From contig CAJQUW010009236.1 of assembly GCA_907163375.1 (NCBI GenBank), forward strand, positions 1,178,001 through 1,242,000: a DNA stretch of 64,000 nt. Direction: 5' to 3'. Origin of the DNA: Prostheceraeus crozeri. Its lineage: Eukaryota > Platyhelminthes > Polycladida > Euryleptidae. The stretch's first letter is position 1. Each line of letters begins with the position of its first letter. Both the position numbers and the translations under genes were made by a program. The notes under the pieces were generated by a model that saw nothing but the letters and a program-made list of their open reading frames with translations, was not told the DNA's origin and did no database searches. Positions 1 through 12,547 of this stretch are shown in pieces.

Positions 1-3000
1 CACAGAAGAGTGAAGGACAAGCTGCACATGACATGCTAGGTTCGGGCAACAAGATTAAGGTAGACCCAGGATCTTATGAGGCAGTATTATAATCCTTTAT
101 CGCATGTATTTTTTTCCTTCGAGTAATTTTGGCTTTATAAACATGTTACTCCTATCTTCAATCAGTAATATATATCATCATTGACGCATTTCGTAAAGAG
201 ACTATTGACATAGATCCTATGAACACGTCTTTTCATCGCTTTATGTGAACCTCGCAATAAATCATTAAGCGCATGATTATGAGGTCCGACGAACCTCAAA
301 AGCGCTCACGCAAACCCAAATATTCAGTTTTGTCACCATCAGCAGAGGGGATCGTCCGATCATGTCAAAAAGGGGATCTTCCGATCATGCCACTGAGAGC
401 ATGCTGTACAGTGCTTGCAAAGACGCTGGCGATAAGGGACAGTCTGTCCTTCTCTCCTTCGCGCTCTCTTAAACAGAAAAAGTCAAAAATATTATTTTGA
501 TTAAATTAATTTCCATCATCGAATCAAACCAATGTAAAATTTCATCGAGACACATGCTTATGAAATGGATAATTTGAACCTTTGCTGTGCAAGACGGTAC
601 ACGAAATGAGAATAACCAGATTAGCAAGTAGTGCATTGGAATCAAATTTCAAAAAATGTCATTCCTTAAGCAGCTTGATGAAATGTTTCTTTGATGCAAT
701 TTAGATTCCGCACAGAAACTCATAAATTCACCAAACTGTTCGTTTCGAATTCACAAGAGAGACAGAGAAGTAGATGATTGCACTGCCTAGATTAGAAATT
801 GCAGTTTTTGTCCAAAATAATGTGATAGGAATTTAATTTCATAGATATCAAAATCTACCAACAGAATGAGATTTCTAGCTTTGATCATGTGACCTGTGTT
901 GAAATTGTTGTCAATTTTGTGGCGATATTTGGCAAAGTGGATTGCTCGATGAATGCTTCTGGTATATTTGAAATTTAAGTCGAGGAGCAACTGTCCTCCC
1001 GTGCGACTTCATTGGAGATAGCAAGCAAGTATATTATTTCATAAGATTCTTAAATCACAATTTGAATGATTTCAATCACCAAAGACCGATGAAAAAGGCT
1101 TCAACTTTGTGATATATTAGAATTGGGTCATTCCATAGTGAAAAAGGAAAATACTGCAAATCATAACCGGCATGATAATCAATTTTACGCAAACTTGAGA
1201 GGTCGCTATTTTCATCGTAATTGCATGTAGAAGATATCTATTCAAATTCAACGATTTAAAAATGACATGTGTGCATTCTACTATAGTCAGTCGCATACTC
1301 CTCAGTGACGCAGAAATAGATATCTCTAATACCTAGTTCGTATTGAATTGAAAATGTTCATTCTGCGAATTATGAATATTCAGAATTCAATATAGCACAA
1401 TTTGGCAGACTGATCATTTACGATTCAATGCAAATAGGATGACATCATACGACTGCTTCAGCATAACCCGTAAATTATGTGAGATAAAAATGGTACATAG
1501 TACATATAACCTAACCTTGGTAAAATATGAAAAATATTAAAAACAATTGGAAGTTGGAAACAAAGTATTTTGACTTGCTTGTTTAGCATTAAAATAGCGA
1601 ATAAAATCGGGCTGGTTCCCACCCCATTGAATAAGGAACTCTCTAAATGTAATTGTCATGTAATTCTGAGCAGTGCGATGTGAATTAATACGGGTCAAAT
1701 GATATTCAGCATGCTGATATATATTTCCTTCAAATATGTTGATATCGCATCTTTTTAAATTGCACCCCTTTCTCCTTTAGTGCGCTTTTCGTAGGGAGGA
1801 AAATCTGTCTGATATTATTCAAGGCACTTTGGAACTCAAAATAATACCAGTTAATTATATTCTCAGATTTCTTTTTCAAAGCATCCATTTTTGCACCCTC
1901 ACCATTCGGTTTACTCCTTTGTTATATTTTTATATTAAAAAGCAATTGATCACAGAATCTTCATCCAGGATTCACAAAGAATTTATGTAAATTTCTTAGC
2001 TTGTTATTGTTATATTTCCTTATCGAAGACAGTCAAGTAAAATGACTAAAGTAGATAGGCTACTTTGAACGCACATCACATGTTGCAGAATTATATATAG
2101 ATATATTCTCAATATATATAAATATATTCTCAAACGTAAAGATGCATTTACTGTGTCTAAACTGCCGGCATGGACTTACAAAACCCCTAAGCAGCTCAAG
2201 TGCGGTAAGGATAGCTCCACGAATTCAAAGCGCTGCGACTGATTTGGAATCCAGAATTATACCGTCTATATACTGTAATTCAGTCTTTCGTATCCCTGAT
2301 ATTTCGTATTTCACTGCCACAACTCCAGAGTTTTTGAACTGGGTTGTATATTGACATCAATCTATTTTGCACTGCTGGAATATTGATGTGATACCTGCAG
2401 GTGCAATTACTCAGTTTTCATACTTCGTTTCTTAGTTTGTCATGGCAGCATAATGATTTTCACCATGTGGATTGAAAGACTTACTTTCTTGGTTATTTAA
2501 CCCCGGAAAACCCGGTGTAAGAAATAATGGTAGAAAATCATTGATGCTTTCCAAAATTGGTTACTTACTCACTCTGACTTCAATCACATGGTATTTTGAA
2601 ATTGAGAAACATCTAAGTGACAATTTAGGCATGGATCACTTTGGGCTTTCGTGGTAGTGAAACCCCGGAAATTTCGATAAAAGAAAAATACATTTATGCT
2701 CTTCGAAATTGCTTATTTATACATTGCGACTTCAGTAAAGTGATATATCGTGAATAAAATGACAACATACTCGTTATTCTACAATGCTTACACCACTTGC
2801 TATTGATTTATATTCCGGATATACGTGCACTACTCATAAACTACTCAAATATCTTCACATATCAGGAGTGGTGAAAACTGAAGGATCAGTCACTTCCTTT
2901 CATGGAGCAGTCAAAGGCGTCATGATACACACTAAATAATCATTTAGGTCATCGTTTGGTCACAAAAGATTGAGCGGTTTGAATTCAAAAGCTGTGATGC

Positions 3001-3119
3001 AGTAGGCCTACTTGCATTGTGAGTGTCAAGCTAACCTGCACTTTTTAAAATTAGTTTGAACAAAGTTGCTTTTGCATCAAAAAGTCACAAACGCAAGAAA
3101 ATTACATTTTTTAAATTAC
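1..3119. other. Non-coding AT-rich stretch, no gene recognised
   Basis: Only short unrelated open frames are present, none with a recognisable domain. Visible structure is minor: a 22-base unit centred on GATCNTCCGATCATG is repeated twice near 347-390, and an AT-rich direct repeat (ATATATTCTC with neighbours) occurs near 2095-2135. An open frame at 2142-2354 has mixed composition but matches no family I know and lacks convincing splice sites. Confidence 0.6.
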
Positions 3120-3128
3120 ATAAAGGAA

Positions 3129-3496
3129 ATTCTGAATATGTGGAGAGGAGGATAGTTTTTTGGTGGTAAGCTGAATATCAAAAAAGTTCAAATTCCAAAA
3201 GAGTGCGATGCATTTCGTGCAGCTACGCTGCCATGATCATGCATAATGAAAACTTTGACACAAATCGAAGACAAACACAGTTCATGAGGCAGGGAAATCA
3301 ATCAACTATTCACAGAAAGCATCAGCAATTCGTTAACTGTGTAAAATCCAGAAGTTAAGACACACTACTGAAAATAAAGAAATAAGTAAAAGCCAATGAA
3401 CAGCAGATTATTCACAGAAAAGAAAAACATAGAAAATAAAAAATAGAAAATAAGCAAAATGATCAAGCCAAGTTACGTATCAGGCAGAACCGAACA
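3129..3496. repeat. Left inverted arm of the short Penelope-like element
   Basis: It is the reverse complement of 3883-4250 with scattered substitutions and small indels. The outer tip ATTCTGAATATGTGGAGAGG matches exactly, and the inner end is near ACCGAACA at 3489-3496. Confidence 0.8.
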
Positions 3497-3577
3497 TCTG
3501 CCATAAACTGAGTCAGATTGGATTAAATGCGGGTTACAGGACTGTACAAACCTTGAGAAGTGTGGTGGTGAACAACG

Positions 3578-3905
3578 GTTCCAGCCAAGAAGTTGGGCGT
3601 GGTTTCCTGTGTCGATTGCGGTGATTCCGATTGCGGCTGGAAATATATTGGTGAGACTGGGAGGACGGTGGACGAGAGAATGAAGGAGCACCGAAGGTCC
3701 TTAATGAATCTGGATGGTACATCCGAGATAGTCAATCATGTGACGATTGCCAACTATGACATTTTAAGTCTGCCAGAATTTTAGACAAGGCGCGGAATTA
3801 CAGAGAGCGAATTGTAAAGGAAGCCTTGTGGTCGTGCAAAGGAAGTGGTAATAAAGTGAAGTTCTCGGTTGGACAATCTTGGTGTTCGGTTCTGCCTGAT
3901 ACGTA
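3578..3905 (+). pseudogene. GIY-YIG endonuclease domain, frameshifted (Penelope-like)
   Basis: The GIY-YIG endonuclease nicks target DNA during Penelope-like retrotransposition. The frame open at 3578-3784 reads a CVDC pair, then YIGETGRTVDERMKEHRRSL, the hallmark core with the catalytic Tyr, Gly and Arg and the following EHR. It then hits a stop at 3782-3784. Another frame starting near 3770 continues as ARILDKARNYRERIVKEALW, the expected C-terminal half with the conserved Glu, and ends at a stop near 3903-3905 inside the right arm. A frameshift around 3765-3775 therefore breaks the gene. There is no ATG; the start was lost when the reverse transcriptase part was removed. Identity as a Penelope-type tail is strong from the YIGETGR core. 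Confidence 0.75.
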
Positions 3906-4250
3906 ACTTGGCGTGATCATTTTGCTTATTTTCTATTTCTTATTTTCTATGTTTTTCTTTTCTGTGAATAATCTGCTGTTCATTGACTTTTATTATTTTT
4001 TTATTTTCAGTAGTGTGTCTTAACTTCTTGATTTTACACAGTTAACATATTGTTGATGCTTTCTATGAATAGTTGATTGATTTCCCTGCCTCATGAACTG
4101 TGTTTGTCTTCGATTTGTGTCAAAGTTCTCATTATGCATGATCATGGCAGCGTAGCTGCACGAAATGCATCGCACTCTTTTGGAATTTGAACTTTTTTGA
4201 TATTCAGCTTACCACCAAAAAAACTATCCTCCTCTCCACATATTCAGAAT
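3883..4250. repeat. Right inverted arm and 3' end of the short Penelope-like element
   Basis: This arm carries the last residues of the endonuclease frame and the 3' untranslated region. It mirrors 3129-3496. Beyond it lie 28 bp and then the second copy of ATAAAGGAAATT. Confidence 0.8.
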
Positions 4251-4290
4251 GATCAATAACGGAAGATTTTTTCATCAAATAAAGGAAATT

Positions 4291-5637
4291 ACATAAGCAT
4301 TTTTGTGTGTTATGATGACAATCAATTTTTTCTACTGCCTTAGCCAAATGGCTCACAGGTGACCCACCAATATTTAGGAACCTCTCCTGAAGTAAGGATT
4401 CAGTGTAGAAAGTTCTCCTTTGATATATACATACTTAAGAACATTGTCCGTTTACATGCCAATCTAGTTTCACGAAATGGCAAGCAACATAAAGTTAATC
4501 ATCTTTCCTCAATGGGACATTGTGAAGCGAAGCAAAATTTGATGCACACGTTTTTCTTGGTGATTTAAATGAAATGAATCGAAAGCTCATTCGATATTTT
4601 CTGAAATCATATTGACTACCAAGTCGCTAGCAAGGGTTGGACGCAAAATAACTCCCAAAATTCATCGTTTTTGGTGGAGATTTTTGCCCTTGATCATCAT
4701 CATTTTTATGGGTCACCAGTGACCGACTGGGCTTTCCGGGGTTAGACTAATATTTTATGTTCTATTATCATCGTTTTTTATATATAACATCTGGTTTAAC
4801 ATATAGTTCTAACATATAACATGCAGTTTCTATTATAACATACGCAATTTTTTGGCAAAAATTGCTTATCAATTCTTTTATGTAACGTGTTCCCTTCCAA
4901 GTGTAATTTTGCAATACACACTTATAGCCGTGATAATTATTGAGTAACGAATGTGTTCACTAGCTTTCATTGGTAGGCCAATATTTAGGGAGAATTGTTG
5001 AAAGTGAGTGTCGGCGTAAATAATGCTTGGTTGATAGTTGAACTCAGTATCTCAGTGGAGTTGAAAGCAACATCTCCTTAAATGACAGGATTCTCCGCTG
5101 AATACGAATTCTGAACGAACTATAAATGGGTTACATTAGTGAATAAGGATATGAAATTCCTTTCGATATTTGCTACTGTACCGGTATCTGCTTCAATCAG
5201 AATAAATCTAATTAATAGACTAGACCACTTTGACGAGCAGCAGGTTGAAACATAATAGGATAAAAGATGATGCTAGTGAGTAAAGCATGAATTTTACGAC
5301 ATGGTGGTGCATTTATAAATTCGTCGATGGTATATTATATTAGATTTGCCAAAGTGTATGGGTGTTGTACGTATATTGAAAACATTTTTCGTCATTTAGT
5401 GCATTGGAATTCGTGACTCAAAGTATTTATTAAAATCACAAACAATCAGTGATGAAATGATAGCGGTGAACCTAAAAGGTTGGAAATTTCGGACTGACGA
5501 AGACAAGGAAAAACAATTAGTTATGATTTCGGCATATTTTTCGCTGTATTTTACATTCCTTGAAGTTAATTGGTGCTCTCTTGCCTAACAGAGCAGAAAT
5601 ATTCAAAAGTTGGCATTATTAAGAAAGTCAACTGTAC
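4291..5637. other. Non-coding stretch, no gene recognised
   Basis: No coding signature is visible. A small perfect palindrome GGGTCACCAGTGACC occurs near 4710-4724. Confidence 0.5.
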
Positions 5638-6440
5638 ATTAATAGTTCGATGAAATTCATGAAAAATAGGAATAAAAACACACATTTCGTGAGGATTCTA
5701 TCATCCATCATTAACTGGTGCAATGTCAACAGATTTACTATAAATCCTAGAAAAACATATTCTATGCTATTAACAGTTCCACGACGTCGCCATTTCATTA
5801 CATCCCATCACTTGTTGATAAACAAAAGACTCTTGGCGTTGTAATGCACAAACATTTATCATGGGATTATCATGTTCACCGGATTAGCCTACAAAGGTTG
5901 TCAAACGAAATTTATATCTACCCTTTAGAGTCAAACCCTATCTGCCACATTTTGCTCGTTTGAAGTTTGCTCCAACCTTCATTTTACCACATAGTGATTA
6001 TTGATGGGGATTTGGCAGCTCAAGAAATCAAAACGTATTGATAGACTATTAGGGAAAACAATGAGAATGATATTGGACATGCGCCTAAAAGACAATGTAT
6101 CGCTGAGCGCCGTGTTTGGAAAACTACATTGGCTTCCTTCATTGTTGCGTGCAAAGTATAGGACATCTGTCATGGTCTATAAAGCTTTGAATGGAGAGGC
6201 ACCAACTTGCATCAGTGACATACTATGGTTTCGGAGTACCGTACGCTATTTGAGATCAAAAGAGAAAAATCTCCCGAGTTTTCCATTTACCCGAAACAAG
6301 CAAGAAAGCACCCACATGCTTTTCTGTCCGTGCTTCATCCATATACAGTGAACTTCCAGCTGCCATAAGGCAAGTCATTAAGCATAAAGCATGTCATCTC
6401 TTAAGTCATTCAAGCATTTGTGCTTTGATCACTATTTAAA
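5638..6440 (+). pseudogene. Non-LTR retrotransposon, reverse transcriptase C-terminal half, broken
   Basis: Three adjoining frames together read the end of a LINE polymerase. The segment at 5650-5844 has the signature INWCNVNRFTINPRKTYSML, the W-x3-N-x5-N-x2-KT block that follows the catalytic palm. It is followed by TLGVVMHKHLSWDYHV in a shifted frame, the next conserved block. The frame 6001-6351 then reads FGKLHWLPSLLRAKY and VYKALNGEAP, the thumb and C-terminal region of jockey/CR1-type LINEs. A further shift gives SSIYSELPAAIR near 6335-6370. The 5' part, including the palm motif with the paired Asp residues, is missing, as expected for a 5'-truncated LINE copy. Frameshifts and stops make it inactive. 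The 3' untranslated tail may extend to about 6640. Confidence 0.7.
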
Positions 6441-6937
6441 ATTTGTAACGAGTTAATTTTCATTATCTTTTTCATTGTTCACAATTAACAGATCTTTTAT
6501 CTTCGCTATTGTTATTTGACAATTTCTCGTGTGAGAGCATTGCTCGGCCATTTTGTAAAAAAGTTCTTCCTAACATGATCCGAGGATAATATAAGTGCAT
6601 TAATATTATTTTTCAATCTATGTCTAAAGTCTTTCAAGTTTTTAGTCTCTTTAAACAGGATGTGTTATTGCAGACGTTCAATTCAATCCAAATCGTCATA
6701 TTGAAAAAATTGCCTATGGGTAATGTGTCATCGAAGAAAATGCCGATCGATTGCTCGCAAACCGTCGAAGTGTCTGGGTTTTGAGGGAGAAACGTAGAAA
6801 TCCGATTTTGCTTGAGCATTATTGAAGTTTATAGGACACAAATTGACAGCAGTTTATTCATGGTGATTTCAGCTGCACGTTAAGTCAATGTCGCAAGATT
6901 TTGAGAAGAACCAATCTAGTGATATCAAGCTTGTGAT
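6441..6937. other. Intergenic, possible LINE 3' tail
   Basis: The sequence following the LINE remnant has no coding signature. The first 150-200 bases may be LINE 3' untranslated region, but no poly-A or simple-repeat tail marks its end. Confidence 0.3.
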
Positions 6938-7553
6938 AACCTTGACGGTGTTTTAATCGCTCCATTGCTGAAGGAACCCCTCCCTAAGTGTCGTCCACCT
7001 CTGCCGGTCGATCGCGTGTTGTCGCCAGTGGTGGTTGCAATATTGGACCAACTCATGGTCCCACCGTCTTGGAGGTCTCCCACGTTGTCTAGAACCAATT
7101 CTTGGATACCACTCGTTTATTCTCCGGGTCCATCTTCCGACCAGCCTATTGCCATTTGCTTTTCATGATGGTTAATATGATGTCCTTCAACTTCGTCTGA
7201 TCTCTGATTCACTCGTTCGTTTTGCGATCGCTGAGTGTTATGCCTAGCATAATGCGTTCCATGCGTCGTTGGGCCACTGCTAACTTGGACATGGATGTTG
7301 TTGTTGTTGTCCATGTATCTGCGTCGTACATCATTGCTGGTAGAATGCATTAGTTGAAAGCTTTAGTCTTCAATCTTTGTGGAATGGAACTACTTCTCAT
7401 TAGGTTGCCGAACTTTGCGAACGCTACCCAACCGACCCTCATCTTATCGTTTATTTCGGAAGTATTATCTCTGCTTGCATTCACTATCTGACCGAGATAT
7501 TGTAAGTTGTGATATTGTAATATTGCAATATTGTAAGCTTGTGATCTTGTCAT
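6938..7553 (-). pseudogene. RTE-like LINE C-terminal fragment, copy A
   Basis: Read on the minus strand, the frame ending at 7350 gives YLGQIVNASRDNTSEINDKM followed by GWVAFAKFGN and IPQRLKTKAFN, the post-palm region of RTE-type LINE polymerases. It continues in other frames with YDADTWTTT, QRRMERIMLGITLSDRKTNE and a tryptophan-rich tail. The nucleotide sequence is clearly homologous to 62782-63240; both share the word TCGCTCCATTGCT near the 3' end. Several stops and shifts are present. A GTT microsatellite near 7300 has grown inside it. The 5' end of the copy is blurred by a run of TTGTAA-like repeats at 7500-7550. Confidence 0.7.
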
Positions 7554-7560
7554 ATACTTA

Positions 7561-10500
7561 AAGGAAATGAAATTTTTGCAGTAAGGCAGTATAGGCCTAT
7601 TGTTAGGTCATAAAGAGAATCAAATTACTGAAGCATGCAACAGTTGTGGACCCGATCTTTTTGTCAATGATGCTACATTTAAGGAGAAATGCTAATGGCA
7701 GTGAATCCATAAAATGTACCCCCCTCACAAAGTACCGGTACCTAACCTTGAACATGACAAACCCTGCAAACATTGCTGTGTTGGTCTCATATAATCTGAT
7801 ATTGGCTACTAGATATCGGATATTACTGGCATACTGGATACTGCTGGCATACCTTTGACAATGGGCAATCACCATAGAAGTACGCTTAAGTAATTCTTAA
7901 TTTTTAAGTTGCTGTGTTGTGATGCTACTTTCATATACATGTAATTACTGATTGATTATGTAATTTCCAAACATAATGCTATTTGTAAACTCAGCCGGAG
8001 CAAATTCACAGATTTAGACGGTTATTTGAGAACAAAGACGTAGATTTCACCACACACATTTACATCATAGATATATACATGTAAATATGATAATAAATAT
8101 AAATAATATATTTTTCGCATTATGGGGTTCTCGACTTCGCGCGTGCGTCCGTCTCACCATCAGCTGTTTCCCAAACACTTTATCACAGAGGTGAGAAAAC
8201 AGGCTATATTTTGAACATTGACCCTTCTAAAGCTTGAGCCAGACATACAATCGATGAGTATACATGCAAATTACACATCCAACTTGCTCATTGTTTTAGT
8301 CATTTGAATTGCAGGCGGCATGAGTGCGCGCATTGGAGCTGAAGGCCTATTCAGAACTTCGCTGCATATCATGCGCGACAAATGTACAAATGTTGTGTTG
8401 AATTATCTTTAGAGTAAAGAGTGAACAGCCATATTTCGCGAATTCTCTCAACATCTTCCGTGTTCATATAAATAACGAATTCTCCATTGTTGTACCTACT
8501 AACACCTGATGAAGGCATATGCAGAAACATGTCGTGTCCATGAAAAGTGACCTTTTTAATTTGTGATATATATGTATATACATGTATGATATATATGTAT
8601 AAATAGCAGATGATACAAATGATAGGAGACATGCATATGTGTAAGTACTCGTAATTTTGAATACATAATATCATTTTACATATTTGTCAGTCCATGAGTA
8701 CTTGAGTATGAGAATTGTCTTCTCTATCTGTTCTCTAACCAGGATTTAAAAATATATTTCCCATTTCTTTACTTCTACATGCAAACATAGTGATACCATT
8801 CACATACAGATCATTAAGGGATTGAAGTTTTGGTGAAAATTAAGTTTAACAACTCTTGTTTCGAATACTACTTTGCTTGTACTTCAAATTCTGAAAATTT
8901 GCAGGACTTACCAACTGCTTGCTGACTTTTCTGTCAATTTCGATGTAATTTTATATACATCAATAAGATGTGGAATAAATCGATTATTTGCTTCGCAGCT
9001 CAAAATCGCAAGTCAATGTTAAGGATTCAGTGTGCAGAATTTCAATTGTTTTTCAATATGAAGAATAGAATTAATGTGCCCTTTATCGAACCACTCTAAA
9101 TTTTCCCATTGCGCTACAAGTATATTTGCAAGGCTGTAGATAAATCCAATGTGCAATTATAGTCAAGAAAATCATACATTACAACAAAAATTCCCTTAGC
9201 TTGCCTAAATAAGACAAAAACATAATGACATGAAAGGAAACCTCATTCCTTAAATTTTATCGTCCATTTCCGAAAATCGTTTCATCTGTTAACTGCGTCT
9301 ACTTGTGTCAAGTACTGTTGGATAGAGAAGAGGTTGTCTGCTTCTGGTATTAACTTAATAACTACCAAGACACAAGCATCTAGAAACACATCCTTCTCAA
9401 CGCTATAATGTCTATCCGGAAAATGTTTCCTTGCCACTGTCGCCGTAAAATCGCAACATTCAGCACAACACTCAGGAGAACAGAAATTTGGAAGCGTAAC
9501 ATTCACAACAACAATTTTTCAGAATGATCGAAACTTTCTAAATTTTGATGACTTTGAGTGATTGATTTTCTGATAGTGTCTCATTACACTCAATAATAAC
9601 GTTCCATTTTCTTCTCAGCGAGCTAAGTGTTGTCAGGGAAATTGACTTAAGTGGTGCAAATTGTAGATAATGACAAGTCTTTTTCATTGTCAATTCGGAA
9701 TGTTGTATAATAATTTTACAGGCTCATTTCGGAACATTTCGGGAACTACAGGCATAGAAGGTAATTTTCTTTCAATTACTGATGTCGTGGAACTCGTTAG
9801 AATGTCATTATTGATCTAAAGGAATTGAAAGAAGGAAAATTTGTAAATGAACTTCTCTGGAAATGATACTAATTTCAAATTAGCAGTAGATGTCATCAAG
9901 GACGCCGGAGCCAAGTTAAATTCTTGCTGGGACAAAGGACATTTCCTGTAGAAAGGGCACACTAAAATCCACAATACTTCTTGCACAATTTAATTGTAAT
10001 CATGACAAGCGAAGAGGCGAAATCTTTTGTTTTATGACAAAGGAGAGATATTGTGCAAGAATGGAGGTGTGCGAACATGACACAAACAACTCTGAAGTTA
10101 CTGGTGATATTATTTTCTTGTTGGATCAATAAAGCATAGTCCAAACTGCAAAGGGGTACATAAAGGCTTCATTGTCATTTTACGGATAAATTAGTCTTAC
10201 GTTGATATGTATTTGTTTTATGCATTATTAATCTCACCAAATTCAATATCAAAATATTGCTTAAAATATTATCAAGTTCAATCTCTGTGTCGCTTCAAAC
10301 TGATATGCGACGATTAGTCCCTGCTACTTATCCGCTTATGAATAAAGTACTATGATGCTCCTAAGAATGCTTGATCTGAGGTATCTACTTCACTAATTAA
10401 TAACCTTGTGCGACCATAAACGGGTATTCATTATCAGATTGTGCTGAAGCGTTTCATTGAATGTATTAATTCCGCGAATTCCTGCCCATTTCCAAAACAT

Positions 10501-11032
10501 TCCAACGGCTGGGTCACACGTCCAAATGATCGCAAGTCTACATGTACATGCCTAATCATTGTGCCACGGAGACTATGACTATTTAACTTGATGAATCGTA
10601 AACTATCAGAATACTTCAGGGTTGAGCGAAACCGTATAACCTTTTGATTTATGGCTAACTAATCAAACGAAAATCCTAACCTCTCCAATATTTGCATTTA
10701 CTATCGCATATATCATTTATCAATATGAACGACCTGATTACAAAGCAGTCGAATAAAATGCGGAAATTTCAGCAAGCGAAGGAGCTCACAGCTGCTTACA
10801 AACAATCGCTGATAATAACTTGGTACGATCCCAAACGTGTTCAAAATCAGAACAAAAGACAGTCTCCTTCGATTAAATTTTGCCTGTCAGAAAACAGAGA
10901 TTTTTTATTTCAAAAAGTGAGTGTGAATTTGACTGGACTATGTATGAATCTGAAAGAATCGCAAGAATCACAATAAACTGTCGATATCACTTCGAGATGA
11001 CTTCTGCCTTCATTCGCATTTCTTTTGAACTG
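7561..11032. other. Non-coding stretch with weak features only
   Basis: There is no recognised gene. ATATATGTATAC-rich low-complexity DNA lies at 8560-8620. An imperfect hairpin near 9958-10074 pairs copies of CTTGCACAAT in opposite directions. The minus-strand frame 9282-9506 is Cys-rich at its start (CSPECCAECC) and has fairly balanced composition, so it could be a lone exon, but no family was recognised and no clear splice sites flank it. Confidence 0.5.
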
Positions 11033-11110
11033 TCAGTGTGGCCTAGTGAAGAAGGTTCGAGCTCGTCTCCACCGCGGACTTCGGTTCGATTCCTAGGTTG
11101 GGCCAGTGCG
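11033..11110 (+). repeat. tRNA-like SINE head with A and B boxes
   Basis: TGGCCTAGTGA at 11039-11049 fits the internal RNA polymerase III A box, and GGTTCGATTCC at 11083-11093 is a perfect B box. The 44-base spacing is that of a tRNA-derived promoter. The sequence between them does not fold into a clear cloverleaf with acceptor stem, so a SINE is more likely than a functional tRNA gene. The 3' part may run to about 11190, but its end is not marked by a simple repeat or poly-A tail. Confidence 0.5.
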
Positions 11111-11199
11111 GTCGGGGAATCAAGGGTGTTGGTGTCTTCTATTGACTCAATAGTTGTCATTCTCTTTAGATATTCTGAAAGAATCAGAGTGTAATTAAT

Positions 11200-11993
11200 T
11201 TACATTATTAGAGCTTCGACTGGAACTTAGAGCACTGAGATCCTTCGGTTGGATTTAATCCCTGATTATTTTCTGATTTAATCCGTCGGTTGGATCATCG
11301 GCAAATCAGTTGCCATCCCATTGTTGTTTTCGATGTTTTGACGCAACTGAAGGGCAGCGCGGGCATGTAACCCCACAGCCACCGCAATTTCGACATTGCT
11401 ACTTAAGATGTCAGCTGATTATAATCTGATTTTGAAGACGTGCAAATGTATGTAAATGTCAATCATTTCAATCGGCGTCATTGACGATCGACTTGACTAT
11501 TTGAACTGAGGAAAATGGCATTGGTACTGAAGAAAAATACTGATAAGATATTCTTTGGAATGTTGAGGGCATGAGGTGTCACTTGAACCATAAACGGAGC
11601 GGCAGCGTTGCGGGAACGCTAAGGTGGCTGCGGGACTAACTGTTGACTGAACACGTCAATTAGAATATACGGACCTCAGATTAATGCCATATTTTTTGGT
11701 GTACAGTAGCGCAATTAACTTATTGGCTTCTAATTTGAGAAGTTCGTGGAATAACTAGCTCTATATCTACAGAAGTCCTTGAACAGGGATGCGTGTGCTC
11801 GCATTTATCATCTCATAATTGGAACTGTGTTCAGATACATGAGTAATAGAATGGATGCAGTAGCAAGGAATGTCTTGTCGGCGAACAAACAAGCTACACT
11901 TCTGAAACAGCAACGGTAGAGCTTAAATTTCTACATCAATATTCATTTCAAATAAACGAAATTACATCACACAGTGATTATGATTAGTGAATA
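11200..11993. other. Non-coding stretch, nothing recognised
   Basis: The only visible structure is a short repeat, CGGTTGGAT, occurring twice near 11237 and 11282. Confidence 0.5.
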
Positions 11994-12547
11994 GTGCGGC
12001 AGCCACAGCGAGTTTCTGCAGGGAACGAGGCCGAATGTAATACTTTCACAGAATGATGTACACCATATGCCTTCTTCGAATCGGCACGTCTGCCGAGTTC
12101 TAGTGAGTTCCTCTTCTTGTCAGAAAGGATCAAATAAAAACACATGTAAATCCAATGGGACACAAATTGCAGTTTTTGGCTAAAATGAAATTTTGCATGT
12201 TTTCTCTGATTAAACGAAAAGTACTAAGCTCAGAGTCCTAACGTTTGACATGGAATGTCTTCAGGTCATTTACTATTATGTGCATCTGCAATCATCATGC
12301 ATCTAAAAGGCAATGTATGTGAGAATGTGGTTGAATGTGGATAAAGTTGCTCAAAATGTTTGTGTTCGCCAACATAAAGAGGCTCACCAACTCTAAATGT
12401 GTCTAGCTTTGCAGACAGAGGTGCATGAACATGAAAGGAAATGACCTGAAGACATTCCATGCCAAAACTTATGACTGGGCTTAGTAATTTTCGATTAATC
12501 AGAGAAAACATAGAAAATTTCATTTTAGTCAAAAACTGCATTCCCAT
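11994..12547. mobile_element. Fold-back element, right end truncated (copy 1)
   Basis: It is homologous over its length to the complete element at 36849-37563, starting at the matching tip GTGCGGCAGCCACAGCGAG after a TA. It keeps the left arm, the central spacer with the ATGAACATGAAAGGAAAT segment, and the inner half of the right arm, which stops near AAAAACTGCATTCCCAT. The outer roughly 170 bp of the right arm are missing, so it cannot be mobilised from its ends. It has no coding capacity; open frames inside it are by-products of the arms. Confidence 0.75.

Larger units (their letters stand above)
3120..4290 (+). mobile_element. Short Penelope-like element remnant with 368-bp inverted arms
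   Basis: Two long inverted arms, 3129-3496 and 3883-4250, have the same length and pair almost throughout. They enclose 386 bp coding for a GIY-YIG endonuclease tail. A 12-base direct repeat ATAAAGGAAATT sits at 3120-3131 and 4279-4290 and looks like a target-site duplication; the right copy lies 28 bp beyond the arm. The coding tail ends inside the right arm, so that arm is the true 3' end of the element and the left arm is an inverted copy of it. Inverted terminal copies of this sort are a known trait of Penelope-like elements. The reverse transcriptase is absent, so the copy cannot move by itself. Confidence 0.7.

Noticed and set aside
3473..3735. Minus-strand frames of 62-72 codons over the GIY-YIG segment
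   Set aside because: They have no domain and lie opposite the clearly recognisable endonuclease frame.
9958..10074. Hairpin MITE candidate
   Set aside because: Only about ten bases pair well (CTTGCACAAT); the remaining stem is poor and no target duplication is visible.
11039..11105. Functional tRNA gene
   Set aside because: A and B boxes fit, but I could not pair an acceptor stem or anticodon arm, so it was called a SINE head.
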